DNA from: Semisulcospira habei
Lineage: Eukaryota; Mollusca; Gastropoda; Semisulcospiridae
Assembly (NCBI GenBank): GCA_036245525.1
Contig: BTPG01000001.1
Coordinates: 220,873,144 to 220,937,143, forward strand
Direction: 5' to 3'
DNA: 64,000 nt
The position numbers were made by a program, and so were the translations under genes. Position 1 is the first letter of the stretch. Every line of letters starts with the position of its first letter. This document shows, one piece after another, positions 44,858-56,021 of this stretch. The notes under the pieces are model-generated. The model was given only the letters and a program-made list of their open reading frames with translations, made no database searches and had not been told where the DNA came from.

Positions 44858-45179
44858 CCATTGGTCAATATCCTTATCTCGTCGCCTCAAGCACCAGACG
44901 GCGCAGAGCGGACTGAATGAATGAATATCCTTATCTGTAAGTACTATACTGTAGCTTGCATATGGCAATGTGCAAATTTGAAGCTTTTAGCCTCAGTTTG
45001 ATATGGGTTAAGTTATATGTTTGATATTTCGTCAGAAAATAAAGGAAAAAATCAAAGGATGCGCCCGCATCAAAAATGATTTCGCGCCAAAGTGTCAAGA
45101 CATATAATTTGCTGCCGGTTTATGCTTGTTCCGGCCTTTGATTTTGGATCTTGGGGCTTATACCGTTGTTTGTTCCCTC

Positions 45180-45463
45180 TTAACTCATTCAGCCCCGACC
45201 ACCACAGCAAGTGAAATGAAATGAAATGAAATGAAACTTTATTTCTCAACGGATGAAGTAATTAGCACATGTGCCATTTTTCATACTTGCCGCGTTGCTA
45301 CTCTACAAACACAGGGTAATAATTGTAATAGTAGCAAATTACACAAAAGTTAAGATTAGGAGACATTACACATGAAAAGACATTAAATAAAATTCATTCA
45401 TTCATCCAAATCATGGATCGAGCATGATTGTTCAAGGGTGGTGCCAGAATAGCTTGGTGCCTA
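45180..45463. mobile_element. Family A MITE split by a LINE tail
   Basis: The left part, TTAACTCATTCAGCCCCGAC and CACAGCA (45180-45208), and the right part, ATGGATCGAGCATGATTGTT, CAAGGGTGGTGCCAGAATAG, CTTGGTGCC (45411-45463), are contiguous in other family A copies. They are separated here by about 200 bp of LINE. Confidence 0.7.
45210..45408 (-). mobile_element. LINE 3' tail inserted in family A
   Basis: GAAATGAAATGAAATGAAAC, TTTATTTCTCAACGG, TTTTTCATACTTGCCGCGTT, GCTACTC is the minus-strand LINE tail seen at 23937 and 56091. The body is truncated near 45400. Confidence 0.75.
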
Positions 45464-46470
45464 TCATCCTCGATCGCTGTCTCTAGAATTGTAATGCAGT
45501 CCCTCACAGGGCAACTTAACAATTTGGGGATTTCGGTCCTCGGGTGGAATGTGTTAAATAATGTTTTGTTTTTGCTGATGAGAGGTCGTGTACTTTGAAT
45601 GTGTGAAAGCCTCATGCAGTTGCCAGAACTTTATCGCACGTTGTTTTTGGCCTGCGGCGACAAAGAAAACCTGACCAAACGGTGAATCAACCTACAGTGA
45701 TCACGAATTTATTATACTCCTGTAGCACATCGGCTATTGCCCTTTCTAATCGTAATCGTAATGTGTTGCAAAATATTTTTTTATATTTTTTATGATGTAT
45801 TACTGGTTTTGATGATTTCATCATTATTTTCTGGCTTGAGATTAGTCAGCCCAGTAAGACTCATCTACAGGTGCAAATGATTACCTCAGCTTATATGACG
45901 CTTCTTATAAGTACTTTTATTGACTATTTGTCGTGAGTTGGCGACTTATGTGTAATAAGAAATACGTGAGGGGATTTCACTGTTTGTCCAGCGTGTAGTC
46001 ATCGGGGGTTTAGTCTAAGACGTGTTCTTGACATTGTTCTTGACATGTGTACATGATGAAGACCATGCGCGACGAATGATGACAGTTATTAAGAGCTTTT
46101 TTATCACTGTGTCTAATTTCTAGTGACGTCAAGGCGGGTCCGGCCGTCCATTCATGCTGAATCCGCCAGATATAATTGTATTCAAGTTGATGAATGAAAG
46201 AAAAATTTCGAGATGTTTTACCTTGACCTTGACTTTTCTTTTAGAACTATGACTCTTCCTCCTCCTCGCCCCCCCCCTCCCCCCTCCCCCCGCCCCCCCC
46301 CCCCCATCACTTCTGCTCCTCTGGAGCGCCGCCACGAGCACGTGAATATTATTTACTTTTAAGTGCACAATATAAGTGGACAAAAAATGACGAACAAAGG
46401 CTTACGTTTTGGAATCGACTGCTGAGGACTAGCTACTTGCAGACCGCATGAGACAGAACCACGATGACTG
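45464..46470. other. Unassigned
   Basis: C-rich low complexity at 46258-46306. No gene or larger repeat recognised. Confidence 0.4.
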
Positions 46471-46560
46471 ATTTAGCCCTGACGCACTACAGCAGGTGCA
46501 TAGTCGTTACATGACGCCTCCAAAATTTGGGAAATACGGCCGTCGGGCTGAATGAGTTAA
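46471..46560. mobile_element. Family A MITE, deletion derivative without core
   Basis: TTTAGCCCTGACGCACTACA, GCAGGTGCATAGTCGTTAC, ATGACGCCTCCAAAATTTGG, then GGGCTGAATGAGTTAA. The central palindrome and one GAGATGG arm are deleted. The right TTAA (46557-46560) is shared with the next copy. Confidence 0.8.
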
Positions 46561-46770
46561 CCCATTGAACCCTCTGCCGCATTTCCCAAATTTTGGAGGC
46601 GTCAACCTAACTACTATATAACTATATATTTCAGGAGACATGGATCAACCATGATAATTCAAGGGTACTGCCAGGTTAGCTTGGCGTCATTCCAAGCTAA
46701 TCTGGTACTACCATTCAATTATCATGGTCGATCCATCTCCTGCTGTTTTACAACGGGACTAAATGGGTCA
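46557..46770. mobile_element. Family A MITE, nearly full length
   Basis: TTAACCCATTGAACCCTCTG, TTTCCCAAATTTTGGAGGCG, CCATGATAATTCAAGGGTAC, TTAGCTTGGCGTCATTCCAA, AATTATCATGGTCGATCC, GGGACTAAATGGGTCA. The right TTAA is mutated to GTCA. Confidence 0.87.
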
Positions 46771-47299
46771 CTATAACAGACACTACCTTTAATTTTAAAA
46801 AAAGCACGAAAAAGCCATTCTGACCTTTCAGTGTAAACATTATTCGAAACGTTTGCACATGTGACACCCTTCCCTAAAATATAACACATTACTATAAACA
46901 TACAGGTGTTTGGTTTTTTTTTTTTTTTTTTTTTTTTAGCTTTTTTTAAAATATAAATTCCAATATATACATCTTGAGTTTATCTGGCAAATTAAAGGGA
47001 GAAACATGCTTAGATGGGACACGTACAGCACCGTTGCGTTGTGCTTGTCCTTTCTAAGGCGGAGTGCTTCTGTCTATGTTGGGAATGTCTTTGCATATAC
47101 GTAACACGTAATTATCTTTACGTATAATTTCATTCACATCGAAAAGTCGGTCAGTGCATGTTCCACTATCGATGCTTTCAATCAATTGCTTCAAGTGCCA
47201 GTAAATTCTACAACACTTTGCATGAATGGCTAGAGGCACCTTGCATCGTAAATTTACCCCCAAACGTCCTCTTGTTCTGAGACTCTAGGATTATTTTGA
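46771..47299. other. Unassigned
   Basis: T-run at 46914-46938. No gene recognised. Confidence 0.4.
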
Positions 47300-47362
47300 G
47301 CATACAAAAGAATAGATCTTCATAAGCACCCACAACCTGCGAATCTGTACCTATTGCAGATG
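47300..47362. mobile_element. Hairpin repeat, family C (diverged)
   Basis: CAAAAGAATAGATCTTCATA, AGCACCCACAACCTGCG, AATCTGTACCTATTGCAG. Part of the right arm is deleted. Confidence 0.65.
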
Positions 47363-47517
47363 GCGGAAAGTCGATCCATGAGTGCTTGACCCATTTGTCA
47401 GATTCGAGAAATGAGCCGCGTAGCTGTTGAAATTCGATTTCTGTGTGGCCTCCCAAGTCTAAAAAAGAACACACATTAATCTAAATGAACGAATTTTGGT
47501 AATAACAGACGTGGGTC

Positions 47518-47566
47518 CCTGCATATGTGCTAGGGCTCATAAAGATCCACACGTCTTGAAAATGGA
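47518..47566. mobile_element. Hairpin repeat, family C, right half
   Basis: CCTGCATATGTGCTAGGGCT, CATAAAGATCCACACGTC, TTGAAAATGG. Confidence 0.5.
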
Positions 47567-47894
47567 AGGGTTTAGCTTTTGGACAAGTGCGAAGCTGTCG
47601 AATTGGATTGCCCTTTTCAGCCAGAGGCCATCTGCTTCCAACGCCAGTAGGCAAACACCTAGTTCTGCATTAACCCACGTAGGCTCTGGTGTGCCATAAG
47701 ATGTTTGCTACTTGATGGTCATTAACGCCTATGTTTCTCAGACGATGGAGGTCATTTTTCAATCAATGAACAATCCTTTCAGCCAGAGGCCATTGGTGGC
47801 AATGTCGCGATGTTTATTCCAAACCTTGCCGTATTTGAACTGTCTGGAATGGACTTGGGGGCTGGCTACGGCGCAAGGGAACTCTGTGCATCTT

Positions 47895-47962
47895 CTGGAC
47901 GCATAGATTTTCATGAGCCCCGCAGAATGCGGGGTTCTTGAGAATATCTACGCGTATTGCCG
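47895..47962. mobile_element. Hairpin repeat, family C
   Basis: GACGCATAGATTTTCATGAG, CCCCGCAGAATGCGGGG, TTCTTGAGAATATCTACGCG. The copy-specific ACGCATAGAT / ATCTACGCGT is partly mirrored. Confidence 0.75.
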
Positions 47963-48013
47963 GTCCTATTCACAACAATTAGCCAACGGACGGAGGCTCT
48001 ATTACTAGCGAGG

Positions 48014-48060
48014 TGGGGGGGGGGGGGGGGGGGGTGGAGGAGGGGAGGGGGGGGGGGGGG
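48014..48060. repeat. G-rich low-complexity tract
   Basis: G-runs with GGAGG interruptions. Potential quadruplex and sequencing-error site. Confidence 0.75.
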
Positions 48061-48474
48061 CGTCCTGCAAAATTGGCTCTATGTAGAGGTTTCTGAGACT
48101 GAAGTCAAGCTCGCTTTGAAAGAATCAACCTATCGTGACAAATTGGATCTACCTCTGTGGGGGTACGTGTACTGTGAATCGTGAGTCCGAATCTAAATAT
48201 GTGTGCTGGGCAGTGTTTTTCTCTATTTGCTTGGGATGATAAGCATGTTGTCACAATTTGGCTATAGGCTGGTGTGTGGGTGGACCTACGGGGGCTGTGA
48301 GTTTAGATCCAAATCTGCCTTATTTGAACTCTGAGGAATGGGCTATGAGACCTCAGCAAATGTAGACAGTTCCTAGGGCGGATGTGGACTGATAAAGCGT
48401 CAGGATTTGGTATATGGGACGAGAAGACACGATCGACTGATTCTGTGCAAATGTGTCTGAGGATAATTTAAACA

Positions 48475-48545
48475 GTGTGCTGGTCTGTCATTTTGGACCT
48501 TATGGTTCAAGACCCTAATGTCTAAATTCACAGACCAGCACACAG
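48475..48545. mobile_element. Hairpin repeat, family B
   Basis: GTGTGCTGGTCTGTCATTTT, GGACCTTATGG, CCCTAATGTCTAAATTCACAG, ACCAGCACACAG. Arms about 30 bp. Confidence 0.85.
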
Positions 48546-49526
48546 TTCGCTCAGCCTCTCGTGACCATTTTCATAGCTCCGTAAGTCTTGAGTTCAAACC
48601 CAAATCCGGAACTTGTGTAGAATCATTGGGACTTTAAGGGCCAGCAGACCGGATAAATTGACTGTGTCCACAGGTTCTGACGGTCAGTGTTCTGTGGAGT
48701 TAGTGTGAAGGAAATCCAACTCCAAACAGCTAAAGGCGGAGACTGTCAGCCCGAAGTTGTATTGGTCAGAACAGATGTTAGATCAAACAGAAGATCGGAA
48801 AGAAAAACCAAGCTGGGACACTAGACGTTTCAAAATTAAAACTTCCGACTCCGTGTCATAAGTCTGCAAAGAATCGCCGATGTTACTGACTGGTAAATCG
48901 GCCAATGTTAAGCTGTTTGTGTGCAACCAATAAAAAGAAGTCGCAAACCGAATGTTGTGGTGTAATCAGTTTTCAAAAATATATATAAATTCACGTTTCA
49001 CGCGCTTATTAATATGGCACTGGTCGCCTGCTGTTCTCGTGGTTCACGAAATCTGTCAGCCTCTTCTGGTGATCAAATTGTGTTGCTGCTTGGATTCCTC
49101 AGCGGATTACTAGCAGAATTATTTTTAAATGCCTGTAAGCCGACTAATTAATTATTTGAATAGAGTGCTTTTGTGTTGTCTGTCCCGCTGAACAGACACA
49201 CGCCAACATATTGCATTTTTGCACGTGCAGCTTTTGGCTTCAGGGACAAGCACTCTTGTAGAGGGTGCAGGGAGCGTCTGAGAGTCCTTTCCTCGCGCCT
49301 GAAAAGGTCTCATGTTTATCTTTCTGCCCAATAACTTGAACTATTTTACTTCCACCGACAACTACTGAAATGGATCGACCCTTACAGCTAAAGGGAAGTG
49401 CCGCGTTCTGTTTTTGTTGTTTTGTTTTAAATTTTTTTTTACTTCGTTAGTCAGTTAGTAGTTAGCACGTTAGTTATTTAGTAACGCCATGGTTTTTACG
49501 GTCGATTCCTGTCAGTGTATGTTGAC
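48546..49526. other. Unassigned
   Basis: No gene or repeat recognised in this roughly 1-kb stretch. Confidence 0.4.
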
Positions 49527-49592
49527 AGACATGGGTAGTGATTAGCTTATCCAGGGGCCAAGCTAATGAGTCACTTCTCATTCTTGACCCAT
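49527..49592. mobile_element. Degenerate family A core
   Basis: ACATGGGTAGTGATTAGCTT, CCAGGGGCCAAGCTAATGAG, TCACTTCTC. Weak similarity to the A core palindrome. Confidence 0.5.
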
Positions 49593-49971
49593 AGTAGTCG
49601 ATAGTTTTCTGGTATATTCTGTTAGCTCAAACAGTAGACTATTGTACATTGTTGGCCATTAACCTCTGAAAGCAAAAGGGTTGAGATAAGATGTGATTTA
49701 ATGATGGTTTGGAGCCGTAAAAATCGAACCTCGTGCTACTAAGTACGTTTACAGGGAGAAGCTCTTGGGTTTTACCCCGCAAAAGAATTTGAATCGATCA
49801 TTCGTTGTAGTTCTAGCTAGTGCGGACGCTAAATATTCCCCTTTTCTTTTTGCTGAATTGTCAGTTTTTGCTGTTAAAACAATGCACTTTTACACTAATT
49901 AATTCAGTGTCAGTTGAAATGAATGCACATGTTTCTGTAAGCTGTTTCCTTGTCCGCTAACTACACTGGCG
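49593..49971. other. Unassigned
   Basis: No gene or repeat recognised. Confidence 0.4.
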
Positions 49972-50065
49972 AGCAAAAGAAGTGCGACATCACTGGAATC
50001 ATCGGAAACACTGGAATGTTTCCTATGATTCCAATGATGTAGCATTTATTTTGCTCGTCAGTATA
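49972..50065. mobile_element. Tc1/mariner-type MITE, 94 bp
   Basis: TACACTGGCGAGCAAAAGAA and GTGCGACATCACTGGAATCAT on the left, ATGATTCCAATGATG and TTTATTTTGCTCGTCAGTATA on the right. TA at both outer ends matches the Tc1/mariner target. Single copy in the window. Confidence 0.8.
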
Positions 50066-50109
50066 TTATTCATTATGATGGGCTCTAACGTTGTAATGTT
50101 GTTTGTCTT

Positions 50110-50251
50110 CTAGTTTGTTCGTTCATAACGTCCCGACAGAAACAAAGACTTACACAGGACGTGCCTGGGCTGCAATTGAAAAAGAAAGAAAACATTTCGT
50201 TATGTCGCCAGGCGGTCTAAATAGCAAAACAAACCCGTAAAAGACCTTATA
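50110..50251 (-). mobile_element. LINE 3' tail of the GACGTTA type
   Basis: TTCGTTCATAACGTCCCGAC, AGACTTACACAGGACGTGCC, TTATGTCGCCAGGCGGTCTA. Homologous to 55636-56022. In minus orientation the end reads TGTCGGGACGTTATGAACGAA, a common invertebrate LINE ending. Confidence 0.75.
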
Positions 50252-51192
50252 CAGGGGCGGCCGGAGGGGGAGGAATAGGAGGGTTTTGCCCCTCTCCCCT
50301 CCCTCAGGCCAATTGTTACTTGGTAATCGTACAATGATGCAATCACACCAGATACACGCACGTAGGGTTCTTGTAAAAAAAATAAATAAATAAAAAATAA
50401 AAATAAAAAAAAAATCACTCAGTTGCAACTTGGCACAAAGTTTTAGACCACACTGGAGTAACAGTTGCAACAGTACTTTATTCTCACGATAGAACAATGC
50501 ATGCACAAATGCATCCACACGTTGATACACTGTCTCATACAATGCATCCACGGTTTGTATACACTGTGTCTCCCATACAATGCACACACATATTTCCTAA
50601 CACTGACCCTCTTTTATACTATTACAGATTTCCAAAACAATCCGGCCAATTACACAACTCAACCAATCAGAAAAGAAAACTCATTAATATTCATTGAAAA
50701 GAACACTCTAGATCTATCTACAATCTTCCACTAACATCTAGGCGCATTCCATAAATGTTGCGAAGTGTAGCCAACATGTGTACTACACAACTTTGACGTC
50801 ATATTTGAGGTCACTAGAACAATCGCGCCCCCTCCAGAACCTTCCGGCATAATTTAGGTCGGACTTTGCAACAATGTAGCGAAATATGCAACATTCTCGC
50901 TACACAACAAAAAGCGATGGCAATTCCCCATGCAAAAGAAAACGAATCACACTAATAAGGTACGCGATTCTTATCTAAATAACTCAACTGAACATCGGAT
51001 CTGTCATACGATCAACACACACATGCCCTAAAAAGAATAACACAGCCACAAACGTAACACCAATATACTTTAAAATGCTATAGAAAAGTCCCTTTTTGGA
51101 GTTCGGAAACAACCCCCTCCCCCTCCCCCTTCCCCATCCAACTCGTACTCCTCTTGGAAATTTACCTGGTAGGGGTGTGTAACAGCCCCCCC

Positions 51193-51230
<38 letters not shown>

Positions 51231-51356
51231 CGCTTTTTTATTTTTCGGCCACTGGGGAAGCAAGGTCTGGCATCTGGGGTCCTTTTGTGGCAGGTTGAAG
51301 ATGCCAGACAAAAAGTTAACCCACTCCCCTCCCCGAAGGAAATTGATCCGCACCTT
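50252..51356. mobile_element. hAT-like GC-rich repeat split by a solo LTR
   Basis: The left part (50252-50313) starts CAGGGGCGGCCGGAGGGGG and ends CCCTCAGGCCAAT. The right part (51060-51356) resumes CCAATATACTTTAAAATGC, AAAAGTCCCTTTTTGG, GGAAGCAAGGTCTGGC, AGGTTGAAGATGCCAG and ends GATCCGCACCTT. Joined, the order is the same as in 8998-9345. Confidence 0.75.
50314..51059 (-). mobile_element. Solo LTR, family L, minus orientation, TSD CCAAT
   Basis: In the minus orientation it starts TGTTACG (51059 downward) and ends AGTAACA (50314). CCAAT at 50309-50313 and CCAAT at 51060-51064 are an exact 5-bp target duplication. A TATA-like AATAGTATAAAAGAGGG lies near 50615-50631. There is an A-rich expansion at 50376-50415 absent from the copy at 5192-5912. 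A 5-bp duplication fits Gypsy or BEL elements. No internal region remains. Confidence 0.92.
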
Positions 51357-51576
51357 CATGTCTTCTGCGTGTGCACCTATCATAAAGATTTTTTTCCCCT
51401 CGCAGCCACCTTACGTATTCTTAGGAAATGGCGTGTATTCGTGACTGAGTCGACATTATTTAATCTTAAATCTTAATCGTAAATCATGTCATCATGGTTC
51501 AGTCCAGGACCCGTGGCCTCCTGTGTGCACCCACCCCAGAGTCATAACCACTCGAAGACTCCGCATAATACAGTAT

Positions 51577-51645
51577 ATTTGCTGGTATGTAATTTTGGAC
51601 CTTACGGCATGGAGCCGTAATGTTGAAAATCACAGACCAGCACAA
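51577..51645. mobile_element. Hairpin repeat, family B
   Basis: TTGCTGGTATGTAATTTTGG, ACCTTACGG, CCGTAATGTTGAAAATCACAG, ACCAGCACAA. Confidence 0.85.
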
Positions 51646-51876
51646 TTATTCCTCAGTCTGAAGAGAGGTATGTCGCATGCTTTGTATAATACGTGTCATC
51701 AGGAACTAGGTGACATTTATGATTATGGAATCCATGTGTGGTTTGTCTAATGCGCGTGACTTCAATCACATATTAGTGTGGGCGGGAGATATCAGTATCA
51801 ACTATTTCATCAGTATCAACTATTTCATCAGTCTCTGACAACCCGGCTGATGTCTCCTGGCATCTACGGGAGAGAT

Positions 51877-52770
51877 GTGTCAGTCAAAGACACCGCACTT
51901 CATCTTCAGGAGCACAGCCAGAGGATTTTATTGCAGGCATCAGCAAGAGGTATAGATCCTCATGAGCCCCCGCAATTGCGGGGGCTCATGAGGATCTATA
52001 CCTCTTTATTACATACAGACTGATGTCCTCCCGCCGCATCTGTCATCGAGGACACCCGCCAGAGTAACGGACGATTCCGGCGGCACAACCACTGGTTGTC
52101 AACATGATCTCGATTCACCGCCAGTGTGACCCCAAGTTTGTTCTGTAGCCGGAATGAGATCGCATGCTGCAGCGATGCCCCACCCTCACCCCCTTCCTCT
52201 CCAACTTCAGTAACCACACTGCTCTCACACTTCTTCGTGACAGTGCGCAAGTGTTTCTTTGTAATAGATACCTTTACATTGATCGTCCGGGAAAACCACA
52301 CTAATTTATACATACAATCTTGACCAGAATGTTTCATTATTGCCGTCAACTGAAAATGCAAGCCATGCGATGTACACCACGCTTTACGACAAAACATTAT
52401 TCGTCTTTTATCTCATATTTAACGGTAGTTTACAGGCAAGGAACACGCTCGGACCTAGTCGCGACCCGAGCACTGAATATAAATTAGCCCATAACAGCGC
52501 GCCACTGATCACTTTGCAAGCGTAAATCTGTAATACATCCACGTACACACTGATCGCCTCCTTCAGTCGGTCCGCTCCGCATTAGGAGGTAACCGGTGTA
52601 AAGTTGACACACTGTCATGGGTTTTTGTTTGATGTCGTTGTTAGTCTTAATATCGAATTTTAACATAGACCCCAGTGCTGGCACCTGCGGTAGACATAGA
52701 GTCGTCAGTCAGAGACACCACACCTAATCTTCAGAGGCACAGCCAGTAGCATTTTATTGCAGACATAACA
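51877..52770. repeat. Pair of dispersed direct repeats (about 65 bp)
   Basis: 51877-51940 and 52703-52770 share GTCAGTCAAAGACACCGCAC-like, TCTTCAGGAGCACAGCCAG-like and ATTTTATTGCAGGCAT-like segments with a few differences, 828 bp apart. The sequence between is unassigned except for the family C hairpin. They could be ends of a decayed element. Confidence 0.6.
51943..52007. mobile_element. Hairpin repeat, family C (perfect palindrome)
   Basis: GCAAGAGGTATAGATCCTCA, TGAGCCCCCGCAATTGCGGG, GGCTCATGAGGATCTATACC, TCTT. Arms of about 31 bp without a visible mismatch. The best family reference. Confidence 0.92.
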
Positions 52771-52835
52771 TTGAACCATATTCCTATGTCCCACGACAAA
52801 TGGCAATAAAGAACGTTATCGTTATCGTTGGTTAC
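52771..52835 (+). mobile_element. Possible LINE/SINE tail with TATCGT repeat
   Basis: CCCACGACAAATGGCAATAA, AGAACGTTATCGTTATCGTT. The AATAAAG plus short tandem tail resembles LINE ends. No body recognised upstream. Confidence 0.5.
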
Positions 52836-52910
52836 GAATGTAAATGTCGGAAGAGATCACAGGAACAGGTAGCCAGTGTGTTTATGGGCGTATCACAAAC
52901 ATATATTAAG

Positions 52911-53080
52911 AAAGAGTGTCATTTGCCCGATTTACAAGTGATGAACCTTGCTAAAAGGTGTTTCGCTAGTAAACTGACAAAATTAAAGTGTCGATCTATT
53001 GCCCAGTTTACAATTAAAGAACTTGATTATTGCCGTAGCACGGCTCACATCACTTATTTAGCGGGCAATGGACACTCTTT
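52911..53080. mobile_element. Inverted-repeat element
   Basis: AAGAGTGTCATTTGCCCGAT, TTACAAGTGATG on the left and CATCACTTATTTAGCGGGCA, ATGGACACTCTT on the right. Arms about 35 bp. An open frame spanning 52800-53090 crosses this element and is therefore unlikely to be a host gene. Confidence 0.72.
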
Positions 53081-53328
53081 TTCAGGTTAATTTATGTTGT
53101 TGTTTCGTTGTAATATATACTGACTAGGATGTTTTTCTGCTATATTTTGCCAGTCTGGCCAACGCAGATAAAATGTCTTTCACCTTATTTTATTTTATTG
53201 AGGTAGAAATAGCACCCAAATAATACCTTTTACAATTTTGAAAAGGCAGCTCTTTTAAATACATTACTAATACAAGAAGTAGTATATGCCGGACCGGCTT
53301 TAATGTTATTGCGAGGGTAGTTGGTTAG
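53081..53328. other. Unassigned
   Basis: No gene or repeat recognised. Confidence 0.4.
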
Positions 53329-53428
53329 TGCCAGACCATAGGGGTCCGTGGATAGTAGCTTTGACAAATGCAAATCTACTGATTTGCATTAGTCAAAGCT
53401 ACTATCCACGGACCCCTATGTGCCAGAC
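53329..53428. mobile_element. hAT-like MITE, 84 bp, with exact 8-bp target duplication
   Basis: The element at 53337-53420 starts CATAGGGGTCCGTGGATAGT and ends ACTATCCACGGACCCCTATG, almost a perfect palindrome. It is flanked by TGCCAGAC at 53329-53336 and 53421-53428. TTTGACAAATGCAAATC matches the subterminal part of the 423-bp element at 13106-13528 (CTTTAACTAAATGCAAATCC). Confidence 0.92.
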
Positions 53429-53599
53429 TGGTTGGGCGGAATCTTGTCTGGCTCTAACCATCGGCGAAAATAATTAATGCACATGAGTTATGCATATCCT
53501 CCCCCCTCACACACACAATTGTCTTGAAAAGACTTCAATTATCATCAGGCTGTTTTTTTCCGATCACCCTTCTACGTATCAACAGGGATGTAAGATGAT

Positions 53600-55630
53600 G
53601 ATGATGAAACGTTTTATTTACAGGATAAAGTTTTAGGCGAAACGCCTCTCTTACAAACTGTCCTGTTACAATATGAACATTAAGAGAAATACAATAAATC
53701 AAAAAATAAAGAAATAAACTTTAAACACAAAAAAACACTATACAAAAGCAATGCAAATAATGCGCACACATCAAGCCAGTTACAGTGACTAATAAAAATA
53801 ACTTTTTGTAGCCCGTTCAGTTAGTAAGTTACAGTAACAAGATTGTTACACAAAAGAGTTTTGAAGGTACTAGAGTCAGAAATGGATTTAATTTGGGGTG
53901 GTATAGTTCGTTCCAGGCTTTAGCACTTGAAAACGAAAGGCTGGTTTTATATATATATATCGAGTCTGGCCCATGATAGCTGTAACAAACTGTTCCTCGT
54001 GTCTTTGTCTTTGACTATCTAAAAATAATATACGAAAATATGATGGGGCTTTATGGTCAAGAATTGTATTCATAAGTATGCAGCGATTAAATGTGAGCTG
54101 CTTGTTTGGGTTTAGCAGTCGGATGGTTCTAAATCAGTTTTTCATCGGTGGGAGAGGGACCACATACAGTTTACCCCTCGACGATACAATGAGTTAAGTT
54201 TCTGTAAATGTACCTCACCTCATGTACCCATACCAGATAGTGGAGCAGTAATCACAGTGTGTCTGAATATGGGCATAGAAGAAGATTCTTCTAGTGTCAG
54301 TGTTATAACTATCTGGCTTAGTTTTGACAGCAGTAATAGATCTTCAGATATTGTTTTGCATGTTTCTTCGATGTGTGGTTCCCAACTGAGCTGGTTATCT
54401 ACTGTGACTCCAAGCAAATGGTGTTTGTTTGGGTGGGTTTTTTTTTGTTTGTTTGGTTGGGTTTTTTTTTTGTTTTGTTTTTTTGTTTTTTTGTTCTTTT
54501 TCTTTCTTTACTTGAACAAGTAATCCAGGTATAATGTTAAGGGCCACGTTGGTGATTTTGGCGTGAAGTAATCAACACTATACTTTGTGTCTTTTGGACA
54601 CTAATTATCATATGATTATATTTACACCAGCTTGAAACTTCATCAAAACTTTGCTGGAAAACGTCGTTTATTTTTTGCACTTTGCTGTTTGGTGTTTGTA
54701 TTGTAGTGTCATCGGCAAATAAGTCACATGTTGCATCTTGATGTTAGATAGAGAGCGGCAGTTCATTGATAAATATGTTGAAATACAGTGGGTCCAAAAT
54801 GGCCCCTGAGGAACACCACATGTTACTAAACCTTCACTTCGGTTTAGGTCAAGGAAAACGGCACCTGACAAATGACAATTATTAATGGCTGTAAGCCATT
54901 TATCAATTACATTTTAAGGGAAGTTTGGCAAGACTGAGTGGTTCCAGCGAAAACCAGACTGCATTGTACTGAGTAGACAGTTTTGTTCAAGAACGTGACA
55001 TTTTACAGATGTATGGATATGTTTTTCAATAGGTTTTGAGATGGCTTGTAGAATGGAGATAGGTCTATATTGACTATGATTCGATGAGTTTACGTTTTTG
55101 CTTTTGGGAAGGGGAATAGCTCTGGCTGTTTTTAACTCATCAGGGCCGCAAATTATCTTTTAATAGAAAGATTGTAGATGAACGTTAGAGACTCAAATAT
55201 GGTATACGAAAATATGATGGGGCTTTATGGCAGAGCTATTTTAAGTATTTCGCTACTTATGCCATCTGAACCACATCACCTTTTAGACTATATATTTACC
55301 CACATCAAAAACAGTCATGGGGGAGTAAGAAAACATAACCAGCAGTTTAGTTACAGTGAAGTCGTAGTCGGTTGCTCAGAACATTGTTATTCCGCAGGAT
55401 CATTTGTATTAATGCGTGGTAGTCTCAGCTATGCCAAGAAAGTGGTATTGAATGCATCTGCAATGAGCTCAGGTGGAATGTTCAGGTCTTTCTGATTGTG
55501 ACTTTACTAATGCATAAAGATGTTAATAACTTGCCAAACAGAGCGCTGATCCTTGCCATCTGCAATGATCTGTTCAGCACTACTATGTTGTCTTTGAGCT
55601 TTTCTGACTAAAGCGGATTAGAGAGAGTTT
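53600..55630 (-). mobile_element. LINE-6: same family as LINE-1, minus strand
   Basis: The 3' end at 53600 side reads GATGATGATGATGAAACGTT, TTATTTACAGGATAAAGTTT, TAGGCGAAACGCCTCTCTTA, the complement of the LINE-1 tail. RT pieces survive: VFLDL joined to SEGLVTCGVPQG by an internal deletion (54850-54830), and an LGVTVDNQLSWEPHIEETCK frame (54417 downward). The 5' limit near 55630 is approximate. Only GAGAGAG flanks that side, so (TC)n flanking is weak here. Confidence 0.85.
54220..55630 (-). pseudogene. LINE-6 reverse transcriptase remnant
   Basis: Stops, frameshifts and a deletion removing the segment between motif A and motif B. Linker region (LNIPPELIADAFN-like order) is readable around 55430-55490 only across shifts. 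Non-functional. Confidence 0.8.
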
Positions 55631-55635
55631 GATTG

Positions 55636-56021
55636 TTGATTGATTGTACATTGCTTAACGTCCCGACAGCAACAAGACTTTCTCAGGACGTGCCGGCACT
55701 GCTTGTGAAAAAAAAACTAAACAGAATATTGAATGTATGTCGCCAGCCGGTCTAATACGTTAAATAAACCTACGACTTTGGGCCTAAATAAAGCTAAGAC
55801 CATTTAGCAACACACATCCAATATCAAGAGCTACAGACAGCGCAGACAGTAGGGAGAGTTTAAAAAGGCAAATACAGGAGAATGGACCAAGGGTAGACAG
55901 AAACACATGCCCCAGAATAGAAGGGAAACCCACCCTGTGGGGCTGACCAGGGTGACCCTAGGAACTAAAAAGTAGTTAACCCCACCCATGTCCCCCAGGG
56001 CAGACCCGGGTGGGGGATAAT

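Noticed and set aside
52800..53090. A 96-codon host gene
   Set aside because: The frame overlaps an inverted-repeat element (52911-53080) and a LINE-like tail. No domain recognised.
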